Shown here piece by piece: positions 1 through 5,350 of a DNA stretch of 11,152 nt. Under the pieces are notes generated by a model. It was not told the DNA's origin. It saw only the letters and a list, made by a program, of their open reading frames with translations, and did no database searches. The first letter of the stretch is position 1. Each line of letters starts with the position of its first letter. A program made the position numbers and the translations under genes. The DNA is taken from NCBI GenBank assembly GCA_030146365.1, contig JASLBU010000169.1:1-11152 (forward strand), written 5' to 3'. This stretch comes from Candidatus Limnocylindria bacterium (lineage in GTDB: Bacteria; Chloroflexota; Limnocylindria; QHBO01).

Positions 1-165
1 GTCCGCCCCGTCAGAGCCGCTCGGCATGGTCATGTCCATGCTGGGCGCCATGCTCTCGACGGCATCCTCGATGCTCTCGGTATCGGTCCCCTGGTTCTGA
101 CAGCCGACGGCCGCCAGGCTGATCACGGCGAGCGCGGTGACCGCGCCCATCTTCAGTCGATTCAT
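1..165 (-). CDS. Small lipoprotein, N-terminal part (runs off the left edge)
   Basis: Reading leftwards from ATG at 165-163, an open frame of 55 codons reaches the window edge without a stop. The first 22 residues form a lipoprotein-type signal: MNRLK with two positive charges, a hydrophobic stretch (residues 7-20), then AAVGC with Cys22 as the likely lipidated residue. The lipobox is slightly atypical because Ala, not Leu or Val, is at -3. After Cys22 the chain is polar and low in complexity, rich in Gln, Thr, Ser, Glu and Met, with a Met-rich patch (SMDMTMPSG, residues 42-50). This looks like the flexible linker that follows lipidation. An AGGAGG Shine-Dalgarno lies 10 nt before the start. 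The functional domain is outside the window, so no function can be given; the protein is probably anchored on the outer face of the cytoplasmic membrane. Confidence 0.72.
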   Translation of the reverse strand, partial: MNRLKMGAVTALAVISLAAVGCQNQGTDTESIEDAVESMAPSMDMTMPSGSDGAD

Positions 166-175
166 GGCCTTTCAG

Positions 176-181
176 CCTCCT
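176..181 (-). promoter_or_regulatory. Shine-Dalgarno of the lipoprotein gene
   Basis: Read on the - strand this is AGGAGG, with 10 nt to the ATG at 165. It fixes the start of the partial lipoprotein gene, which is too short to be found by length alone. Confidence 0.7.
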
Positions 182-198
182 GATGTGCGTTGGACGCG

Positions 199-225
199 CA
201 GTGGCGCGCCACCGCCTCCAGTGGC
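199..225. repeat. Paired CAGTGGC repeats around a 12-bp palindrome
   Basis: The perfect palindrome GTGGCGCGCCAC occupies 201-212. Its left half is part of CAGTGGC (199-205), which recurs at 219-225, a 20-bp step or roughly two helical turns. The block lies 34-60 bp upstream of the lipoprotein start, between that gene and the cold-shock terminator, so it could be an operator for the lipoprotein gene. Short GC-rich palindromes also occur by chance in DNA of this composition, and no convincing -35/-10 pair was seen beside it. Confidence 0.3.
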
Positions 226-251
226 AGGTCCTGTGCCAACCCGACTGACAT

Positions 252-284
252 AAAAAGCGGCCGCCCGAACGCCGGGCGGCCGCT
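252..284 (-). terminator. Rho-independent terminator of the cold-shock gene
   Basis: Two perfectly complementary 12-nt arms (256-267 and 273-284) enclose a 5-nt loop at 268-272. On the - strand the GC-rich stem is followed directly by TTTTT (256-252). It begins about 20 nt past the stop codon of the cold-shock gene. The T-run is on one side only, so it should terminate leftward transcription and isolate the lipoprotein gene from cold-shock read-through. Confidence 0.95.
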
Positions 285-303
285 GTCGGTACGAGATTCG
301 CGC

Positions 304-507
304 CTATTCGGCCCGAATGTTCGCGGCCCGCGGGCCGCGGGGGTTGGTCTCGACGTCGAAGGTCACCTTCTCGCCGCCGACGAGGCGGTCGAAGTCGATC
401 GACTCGTTGAGCCCGTCGCGATGGAAGAAGTAATCCTTGCCATCCTCGCCGGTGATGAAGCCAAAGCCGCGATCTGCGACGACCTTCTTGATAGTGCCAC
501 TGGCCAT
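304..507 (-). CDS. Cold-shock protein (CspA family), 67 aa
   Basis: This is a single cold-shock domain: a five-stranded OB-fold that binds single-stranded RNA or DNA and acts in the cytoplasm as an RNA chaperone. The protein is 67 aa, the family's usual size. RNP1 is visible as RGFGFI (residues 13-18) and RNP2 as DYFFH (25-29), both carrying the aromatic residues that stack on bases. It starts MASGTIKK and ends NIRAE, both typical. ATG at 507 is chosen because TAGGAGG (520-514) sits 6 nt before it. A longer frame from 534 would add nine residues that do not belong to the domain. The gene stands alone, divergent from guanine deaminase, and ends in a strong terminator. The likely leader is only about 20 nt, unlike the long thermosensing leader of E. 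coli cspA. Which Csp paralogue it is cannot be told. Confidence 0.96.
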   Translation of the reverse strand: MASGTIKKVVADRGFGFITGEDGKDYFFHRDGLNESIDFDRLVGGEKVTFDVETNPRGPRAANIRAE

Positions 508-513
508 GAGAGG

Positions 514-520
514 CCTCCTA
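514..520 (-). promoter_or_regulatory. Shine-Dalgarno of the cold-shock gene
   Basis: TAGGAGG on the - strand, 6 nt before the ATG at 507. It decides for the 67-residue start rather than the in-frame ATG at 534. Confidence 0.85.
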
Positions 521-533
521 ACGGTAGGAGACA

Positions 534-539
534 AGGGTA
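534..539 (-). promoter_or_regulatory. Possible -10 hexamer of the cold-shock gene
   Basis: TACCCT on the - strand, identical to the -10 proposed for the AsnC-type regulator gene. Initiation about 7 nt downstream would give a leader of roughly 20 nt that includes the Shine-Dalgarno. No clear -35 is seen. It lies 15 bp from the oppositely facing TAGCAT of guanine deaminase, so the two polymerase sites would overlap. Confidence 0.4.
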
Positions 540-554
540 CTCGTTGTTGGCGTG

Positions 555-560
555 TAGCAT
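555..560 (+). promoter_or_regulatory. -10 hexamer (TAGCAT) of guanine deaminase, leaderless start
   Basis: TAGCAT followed by exactly 7 nt and then ATG at 568. There is no Shine-Dalgarno upstream of that ATG and no recognisable -35. A -10 at this distance would start the transcript at or next to the A of the ATG, giving a leaderless mRNA. The same arrangement precedes the genes at 1925 and 3010. Confidence 0.6.
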
Positions 561-567
561 CGCGCCG

Positions 568-1914
568 ATGTCAGCGTTGCCGTCCAAGGGCCCGTTCGCG
601 CTTCGCGCCCGGCTCCTTTCCCCGCTCGCCGACGGCAGCCTCCTCGACGAGCTGGATGGCGTTCTGGAGGTCGACGACGCCGGCCGTATCGCCCGCGTGG
701 GCCGGTGGCCCGGCACCGTGCCAGCGGCGTCGCCAGTGGTGGACCTGCGGCCGATGGTCGTCCTGCCGGGCCTGGTCGACCTTCACGCGCACCTCCCCCA
801 GATCCCCAACGCCGGGCTGGGAAGCGGCCTGGACCTTCTGACGTGGCTCGATCGCTACATCTTCCCGCTCGAGACGGCATACGACCGATCCGTGGCCGAG
901 CGCCAGGCGCCGGCGGCCTTCCGCGCGTTCGCGGCTGCCGGCACGACCACGGTGGTCGCCTACGCGGCGCTGTGGGAGGACTCCACGGATGCCGCCTTTG
1001 CGGCTGCGGAGGCGCATGGCATTCGCGCGGTCATCGGCAAGGTGATGATGGACCGTCTGAGCTATGACGCGACCATCGACCCGGGACGCATCCTCGAGAC
1101 CAGCCTCCGGCAGTCCGACGAGCTGGCCGTGCGCTGGCACGGGCGCGACGGCGGCCGGCTGCGCTACGCATTCACGCCGCGCTTCGCGGTGAGCTGCAGC
1201 GCGGAGATGCTTCGGGACTCGGCCGCCCTGGCCGAACGCCACGGGGCGTACTGGCAGACGCACCTGTCGGAGGATGCGGGCGAGATCGAGGAGGTCCGAC
1301 GCCTGTTCCCGGCCGCTCACGACTACCTCGACGTCTATGACGCGGCCGGCGCCCTCGGTGCTCGAACGATTCTGGCGCACGCGATTCACCTCTCGGCGCG
1401 CGAGGTGGCGCGGATCGCGGAGACTGGCGCCCGGGTCGCGCACTGCCCGGCATCGAACCTGTTCCTGTCGAGCGGCCTGATGCGGCTTGCGGTCTACCGC
1501 GACGCGGGCATCGCGGTGGGCCTCGGAAGCGACGTCGCCGCCGGGCCGGAAGTCTCGATGTTCACCGTCATGAGAGCGGGGGCGGTCACGCAGCGCGTGC
1601 TGGAGCTCACGGGGCGGGCCGAGCGGTCGAAGGCCGTTCACGGCGCCGAATGGCTGCGCCTCGGCACGCTGGAAGGGGCGCGGGTCCTCGGCATGGACGG
1701 CCTCATCGGCTCGATCGAGCCCGGCAAGGAGGCTGACCTCATCGCCGTCGACCCTCGGCTGACCACGCCGCTGCCCGGAGACGCGCCACCGCTGGAAGAG
1801 GCCGATGACGTGATGAGCCGGCTCATTTTCCGGCCGCACCCGAACATGGTGCGCGCCGCATGGGTCCGCGGACGCCTGCTCGCCGGCCCGCCAGGCATCG
1901 ATTCGATCGGGTAG
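568..1914 (+). CDS. guaD: Guanine deaminase (amidohydrolase family)
   Basis: The protein (448 aa) hydrolyses guanine to xanthine and ammonia in cytoplasmic purine catabolism. It has the amidohydrolase TIM-barrel layout. DLHAH (71-75) gives metal ligands His73 and His75, THLSE (231-235) gives His232 and the likely catalytic Glu235, LAHAIH gives His271, and GLGSDVAAG gives Asp322. Stretches specific to guanine deaminases rather than to triazine chlorohydrolases include GKVMMDR (157-163), FTPRFAVSCS (202-211), AHCPASNLFLSSG (291-303) and DVAAGPEVSMF (322-332). The length fits the family. The ATG at 568 is chosen because domain similarity begins soon after it; the open frame extends back to 190 only as the shadow of the cold-shock gene, and TAGCAT lies 7 nt upstream. 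No other purine gene is in the window. A related aminohydrolase activity cannot be excluded, but the match is strong. Confidence 0.9.
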   Translation: MSALPSKGPFALRARLLSPLADGSLLDELDGVLEVDDAGRIARVGRWPGTVPAASPVVDLRPMVVLPGLVDLHAHLPQIPNAGLGSGLDLLTWLDRYIFPLETAYDRSVAERQAPAAFRAFAAAGTTTVVAYAALWEDSTDAAFAAAEAHGIRAVIGKVMMDRLSYDATIDPGRILETSLRQSDELAVRWHGRDGGRLRYAFTPRFAVSCSAEMLRDSAALAERHGAYWQTHLSEDAGEIEEVRRLFPAAHDYLDVYDAAGALGARTILAHAIHLSAREVARIAETGARVAHCPASNLFLSSGLMRLAVYRDAGIAVGLGSDVAAGPEVSMFTVMRAGAVTQRVLELTGRAERSKAVHGAEWLRLGTLEGARVLGMDGLIGSIEPGKEADLIAVDPRLTTPLPGDAPPLEEADDVMSRLIFRPHPNMVRAAWVRGRLLAGPPGIDSIG

Positions 1915-1917
1915 GCT
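1912..1917 (+). promoter_or_regulatory. -10 hexamer (TAGGCT) overlapping the guaD stop codon
   Basis: TAGGCT begins with the TAG stop codon of guanine deaminase (1912-1914). It is followed by exactly 7 nt and the ATG at 1925, which has no Shine-Dalgarno. The spacing is identical to that before guaD and the site-2 protease, suggesting an internal leaderless promoter inside the gene string. No -35 is evident. Confidence 0.55.
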
Positions 1918-1924
1918 GTCGCCG

Positions 1925-2305
1925 ATGGACCGGGTCGTTCAGCTCCTCGTCAACGCCGGCGCGCTGTACGTCGCGGTCCTCGTCGTGCCGGGGCTGGACT
2001 TCGCATTCGAGGCGGAGGGGGCGATCGTCAAGTTCCTGATCGTCGCGTTCATCTTCGCGCTGGTGAACACGTTCGTTCGGCCGATCCTCCAGATCTTCAC
2101 GCTCCCCATCACGCTGATGACGCTCGGCCTGTTCCTGCTCGTCATCAACGCGCTCATGCTGCTTCTCACCGGCGCGATCGCCGACCAGCTCGATCTTGGC
2201 CTTGCCGTGCACGGCTTCTTCGCTGCTTTGCTCGGAGCGTTCGTCGTCAGCATGGTGGGCTTCGGGCTGTCGATGGCGATCGGCGCGACGCGCCGAGTCT
2301 TCTGA
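1925..2305 (+). CDS. PF04020-type four-helix membrane protein (YvlD / 'phage holin family 4')
   Basis: This 126-aa protein is almost entirely hydrophobic, with about four membrane helices near residues 4-22, 35-52, 63-84 and 96-118. The family signature is clear: VNTFVRPIL (47-55) followed by LPITLMTLGLFLLVINAL (60-77), matching the conserved 'N..vrPil...lPltllTLGlf.lviNal' core of PF04020. Members such as Bacillus YvlD are widespread chromosomal inner-membrane proteins of unknown or stress-related role; the 'holin' label is historical and there is no phage context here. The start is the ATG 7 nt after TAGGCT. The next gene, if it begins at CTG 2302, overlaps this stop by 3 nt. Family assignment is confident; molecular function is unknown. 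Confidence 0.9.
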   Translation: MDRVVQLLVNAGALYVAVLVVPGLDFAFEAEGAIVKFLIVAFIFALVNTFVRPILQIFTLPITLMTLGLFLLVINALMLLLTGAIADQLDLGLAVHGFFAALLGAFVVSMVGFGLSMAIGATRRVF

Positions 2306-2994
2306 GCACGAGGGCCGGTCGCCCGGGCACCGAGCGTGCGCCGGCCGGTGTCGGCATCCTCTTTGGGCTCTCCCTCTCGGTGGTCATCCTGCTGGCCGGG
2401 CCTCTGCTGCTGTTCAACCCGTGGTTCACGTCGGCGCTGCAGCTGCGTCACGAGGTGGCCGCGTCGTTCGGGACCACGCAGCCCCAGGTCGAGCGCGTCA
2501 CCGCTGCATACCTCACCGACATCTACCTCGACGGACCATTCGACGCGTCGCTCGACGGTGACGAGCCGCTCCTCGACGGTGACGAGCGCTTGCACATGAC
2601 CGACGTCTCCCGGCTCGTTCGACTGCTGGCCCTCATCGCGCTGGGGGCGATCGTGGCGGCCGTGGTCGGCGCGATGGCCCTCCGACACGAGCCGCGCCGC
2701 CGGGGGCGGATCATGCTCATCGCGGCCGGCGCGATCGGGGCCGCCGCGCTGGTTCTGGCGATCGTCTTCGCCGTCGCGTTCGAGCCGGCCTTCCTCGCCT
2801 TTCACGAGCTGTTCTTTCCGCCGGGCACGTACCTGTTCGAGCCGGGCTCCGACCTCATCACGCTCTTCCCGCAGGGGTTCTGGTTCGACGCGGCGCTCGC
2901 CGCCGGCGCGGCCATCATGCTGGTGGCTGCGGTGGTGGCCGTCCTCGGCTTCCGTGCCTCCCGGGCGCCCGCCACGACGGGCACACGGGGCTGA
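2302..2994 (+). CDS. DUF1461 / TIGR01906-type integral membrane protein
   Basis: The family has no established biochemical role. Recognisable features, numbered from CTG 2302 (230 aa), are LHMTDV (97-102), FHELFFPPGTYLF (167-179) and LITLFPQGFW (185-194), in the order and spacing of DUF1461 proteins. Helices lie near residues 16-37, 107-126, 136-158 and 197-217. The loop between helices 1 and 2 carries a duplicated heptad, LDGDEPL/LDGDERL. The start is uncertain. The first conventional start in frame is GTG at 2380, but it would cut through helix 1, which is encoded upstream as GILFGLSLSVVILLAG. No ATG, GTG or TTG lies in frame between 2302 and 2380. CTG at 2302 forms a CTGA overlap with the preceding stop and gives a positively charged N-terminus before the helix, so I prefer it. 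No Shine-Dalgarno is visible for either choice. Confidence 0.78.
   Translation: MSTRAGRPGTERAPAGVGILFGLSLSVVILLAGPLLLFNPWFTSALQLRHEVAASFGTTQPQVERVTAAYLTDIYLDGPFDASLDGDEPLLDGDERLHMTDVSRLVRLLALIALGAIVAAVVGAMALRHEPRRRGRIMLIAAGAIGAAALVLAIVFAVAFEPAFLAFHELFFPPGTYLFEPGSDLITLFPQGFWFDAALAAGAAIMLVAAVVAVLGFRASRAPATTGTRG
2551..2587 (+). repeat. 16-bp direct repeat, period 21, inside the DUF1461 gene
   Basis: CTCGACGGTGACGAGC occurs at 2551-2566 and again, identical, at 2572-2587. The 21-bp period keeps the reading frame and duplicates a heptad (LDGDEPL, LDGDERL) in the extracytoplasmic or loop segment before the conserved HM motif. Identity at the third codon positions suggests a recent tandem duplication or gene conversion rather than old convergent sequence. 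Confidence 0.8.
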
Positions 2995-2996
2995 TC

Positions 2997-3002
2997 TAGA
3001 CT
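2997..3002 (+). promoter_or_regulatory. -10 hexamer (TAGACT) of the site-2 protease operon, leaderless start
   Basis: TAGACT is followed by exactly 7 nt and ATG 3010, with no Shine-Dalgarno. It lies directly after the DUF1461 stop (2992-2994), so it probably starts the site-2 protease/moeA/moaC-moaB transcript. The same hexamer recurs at 10784. Confidence 0.6.
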
Positions 3003-3009
3003 CGCGGGC

Positions 3010-4140
3010 ATGGGACCTGGTTGGCGGGTCGGCCGCATCGCCGGCATCGACCTCAGCATTCACCCGAGCTGGCTCGTCATCGCCTTTTTGGTGACGTACT
3101 CACTGGCCGAGTTCCAGTTCCCGGCCGAGTTCCGCGGGTGGTCGACCACCGCCTACTGGCTGGTCGCGGCCGCCACGGCGCTGCTGTTCTTCGCCTCGGT
3201 GCTCGCGCACGAGCTGTCGCACGCCATCCTTGCGCGCCGGTTCGGCTTGAAGGTGCAGGGCATCACGCTGTTCATCTTCGGCGGGGCCACGAGCATCGAC
3301 TCCGATTCGCGCACCCCGCGCGAGGAGGCGCTGATCGCGGTGGCCGGTCCGGCAACGAGCATCCTCATCGGCCTGGCGCTCCTCGGAATCGATCTGGTCG
3401 TGGACCAGCCGCAGGCTGCAGCGCTCCTCGGCTGGCTCGGCTTCATCAACCTGATGCTCGGCGCGTTCAACCTGATCCCCGGGTTCCCCATGGACGGCGG
3501 CCGCGTCCTGCGGGCCATCCTCTGGAAGGTGCGGGGCAACCGGCTGGCGGCCACTCGGAGTGCCGCGGTGGTCGGACGGCTGTTCGCGTATCTGCTGATC
3601 GGGCTTGGCGTCTACCTCGCCCTCCGTCCCGGTGGGAGCATCTTCAGCGGCCTCTGGCTCGCCCTCATCGGCTGGTTCCTGTCGAACGCCGCCGAGGCCA
3701 CCGTCGCGCAGGCCGGCGTCGAATCCAGCCTGAGTGGCGTGCGGGTGCGCGATGCCATGGACCTGGATCCGCCGTCGGTGGCGCCCAACGAGCCGGTCAC
3801 CGAGCTGGTCCAGGAGCGGCTGCTGCGCGGGGAGGACCGTTCGTTCCTGGTCCGCCACGACGACGGCGGACTGGCCGGGATCGTCACCCTGGGCGACGTC
3901 CGACGCCTGCCGCGGGACGATTGGGCCGCGGCCCGCGTGACCGACATCATGACTCGACACACGGAGCTCGCGACGATCGGTCCCGATGCGCCGCTGGCCG
4001 ACGCGCTCCGGCTCATCCAGGAGCGCGAGGTCGGGCAGCTCCCGGTCGTCGCGGACGAGCACGGACGCGACGCGATGGGCCTCGTGACACGTCGGGGGAT
4101 CCTCCGCCTGATCGAGGCCCGGATGAAGCTCGGGCTCTGA
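3010..4140 (+). CDS. Site-2 protease family zinc metalloprotease (M50B) with two CBS domains
   Basis: This is an intramembrane protease (376 aa) of the class that cleaves transmembrane anchors, often those of anti-sigma factors or other regulators. The zinc site is plain: HELSH (67-71) gives His67, catalytic Glu68 and His71, and the third-ligand motif is NLIPGFPMDGGRV (154-166) with Asp162. About six hydrophobic helices fall between residues 18 and 228. Two CBS domains follow (about 244-305 and 308-372; RVRDAM and VTDIM mark their starts). CBS pairs usually sense adenosine ligands. There is no PDZ domain, unlike RseP; the layout is that of the Rip3/SpoIVFB-CBS group. ATG 3010 follows TAGACT by 7 nt. 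moeA begins 4 nt after the stop, so the protease heads a run with molybdenum cofactor genes. Its substrate is not indicated. Confidence 0.93.
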   Translation: MGPGWRVGRIAGIDLSIHPSWLVIAFLVTYSLAEFQFPAEFRGWSTTAYWLVAAATALLFFASVLAHELSHAILARRFGLKVQGITLFIFGGATSIDSDSRTPREEALIAVAGPATSILIGLALLGIDLVVDQPQAAALLGWLGFINLMLGAFNLIPGFPMDGGRVLRAILWKVRGNRLAATRSAAVVGRLFAYLLIGLGVYLALRPGGSIFSGLWLALIGWFLSNAAEATVAQAGVESSLSGVRVRDAMDLDPPSVAPNEPVTELVQERLLRGEDRSFLVRHDDGGLAGIVTLGDVRRLPRDDWAAARVTDIMTRHTELATIGPDAPLADALRLIQEREVGQLPVVADEHGRDAMGLVTRRGILRLIEARMKLGL

Positions 4141-4144
4141 CGGC

Positions 4145-5350
4145 ATGCTGGAGTTCGAGGTGGCCCGCGCTCGCCTGCTGGCGGGCGCCGTACCCACGTT
4201 GCCCGAATCGGTGCCGCTGGGCGAGGCCGCCGGCCGGGTGCTGGCCGAGCCGCGCATCGTGGCCACCGTCGACGTCCCCGCCTTCGCGAACTCGGCGATG
4301 GATGGCTATGCGGTTCGAGCCGCGGACACCCCCGGCACACTGCGAGTCACCGGCGAAGTGGCCGCCGGCCTGGAGATCCTGCCGACCGTCACGAAGGACA
4401 CCACCGTCCGCATCATGACCGGTGCGCCGATTCCGCCAGGTGCCGACGCCGTCGTCCCGGTCGAGCGGGCGCACCCCGAAGCAGACGGCGTCGTGCGGGT
4501 CGCCGCGGCCGCGGCCGGCGAGCACGTTCGGTCAGCGGGCCACGACACGCGGGCAGGAGACGGGGTCGAAGTGCGGGGCGAGCTGACGCCAGCCCGCATC
4601 GCAGTGCTGGCATCGCTGGGCCTGGGTGTGGTGGCGGTGCGCCGCCGGCCGCGGGTCGCGATCCTGTCGACCGGTGACGAGCTCGTCGAGCCGGGAGCGA
4701 TGCTCGGGGCGCACCAGGTCCACGACGCGAACGGCGTCGCGCTGGCGGCTGCCGCGCGCGATGCGGGGGCGGATGCGGCGGTGCTGCCACGAGCCCCGGA
4801 CGACGCATCGCAGATCGAGGCCGTGCTCGTGGACGCCGCGGCGAGCGCCGACCTGCTCGTGACGTCCGCCGGGGTGTCGGTGGGCAGGCACGACCACGTC
4901 CGCACCGTGCTCGAGTTGCGCGGCACGCTCGACTTCTGGCGGATCTCGCTGCAGCCGGGGAAGCCGCTGGCCGTCGGCACGCTCGCCGGCACGACCGTCA
5001 TCGGGCTGCCCGGCAACCCCGTGAGCGCGCTGGTGGTGTTCGAGCTGTTCGTCCGTCCGCTCATTCGCGCCATGCTCGGCCTGCGCGGCGATGGCCGGCT
5101 CCACCTGCGGGCGTTCGCGGCCGAGCGGATCGCAAAGGACCCGGCCCGCCGAGCGTTCCTCCGCGTGAGCGTCGCGGAGGAGGGCGGACGGCTCGTCGCC
5201 CGTGCCGCCGGAGGCCAGCAGTCCTCACAGCTCCGGCCCCTGGCCGACGCCAACGCGCTCCTCGTCGTCCCGCCGGGTGAGGATGCCGCCGAACCGGGAG
5301 GCAGCTACGAGGTGATCATGCTCGGACCCCTGGAGGCGGACGACGCATGA
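4145..5350 (+). CDS. moeA: Molybdopterin molybdenumtransferase MoeA
   Basis: MoeA (401 aa, normal length) inserts molybdate into adenylylated molybdopterin, the last step of basic molybdenum cofactor synthesis, in the cytoplasm. Landmarks in order: PAFANSAMDGYAV (45-57) with Asp53, equivalent to E. coli Asp59; RIMTGAPIPPGADAVV (89-104); the MoCF_biosynth domain from about 168 with ILSTGDEL (173-180, Glu179); TSAGVSVGRHD (240-250, Asp250), where SAG replaces the usual SGG; GLPGNPVSALVVFELFVRP (287-305); and a C-terminal beta domain to the end. The start is ATG 4145, only 4 nt after the protease stop, so translation is probably coupled. The stop overlaps the start of moaC-moaB (ATGA), indicating one transcript. 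No fusion to a second domain is seen. Confidence 0.96.
   Translation: MLEFEVARARLLAGAVPTLPESVPLGEAAGRVLAEPRIVATVDVPAFANSAMDGYAVRAADTPGTLRVTGEVAAGLEILPTVTKDTTVRIMTGAPIPPGADAVVPVERAHPEADGVVRVAAAAAGEHVRSAGHDTRAGDGVEVRGELTPARIAVLASLGLGVVAVRRRPRVAILSTGDELVEPGAMLGAHQVHDANGVALAAAARDAGADAAVLPRAPDDASQIEAVLVDAAASADLLVTSAGVSVGRHDHVRTVLELRGTLDFWRISLQPGKPLAVGTLAGTTVIGLPGNPVSALVVFELFVRPLIRAMLGLRGDGRLHLRAFAAERIAKDPARRAFLRVSVAEEGGRLVARAAGGQQSSQLRPLADANALLVVPPGEDAAEPGGSYEVIMLGPLEADDA

Noticed and set aside
190..567. N-terminal extension of guanine deaminase back to ATG 190
   Set aside because: The extra 126 residues are the antisense of the terminator and cold-shock gene. Family similarity begins after the ATG at 568, which has a well-placed -10.
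571..1839. A 422-codon - strand frame opposite guanine deaminase, and similar long antisense frames at 1939-3063 and 3100-4266
   Set aside because: Same antisense GC effect; Arg/Gln/Asp-rich sequence without recognisable domains, opposite genes with clear family motifs.
1925..2305. Prophage remnant suggested by the 'phage holin' family name
   Set aside because: PF04020 proteins are common chromosomal membrane proteins. No endolysin, integrase, structural phage gene or attachment repeat is nearby.
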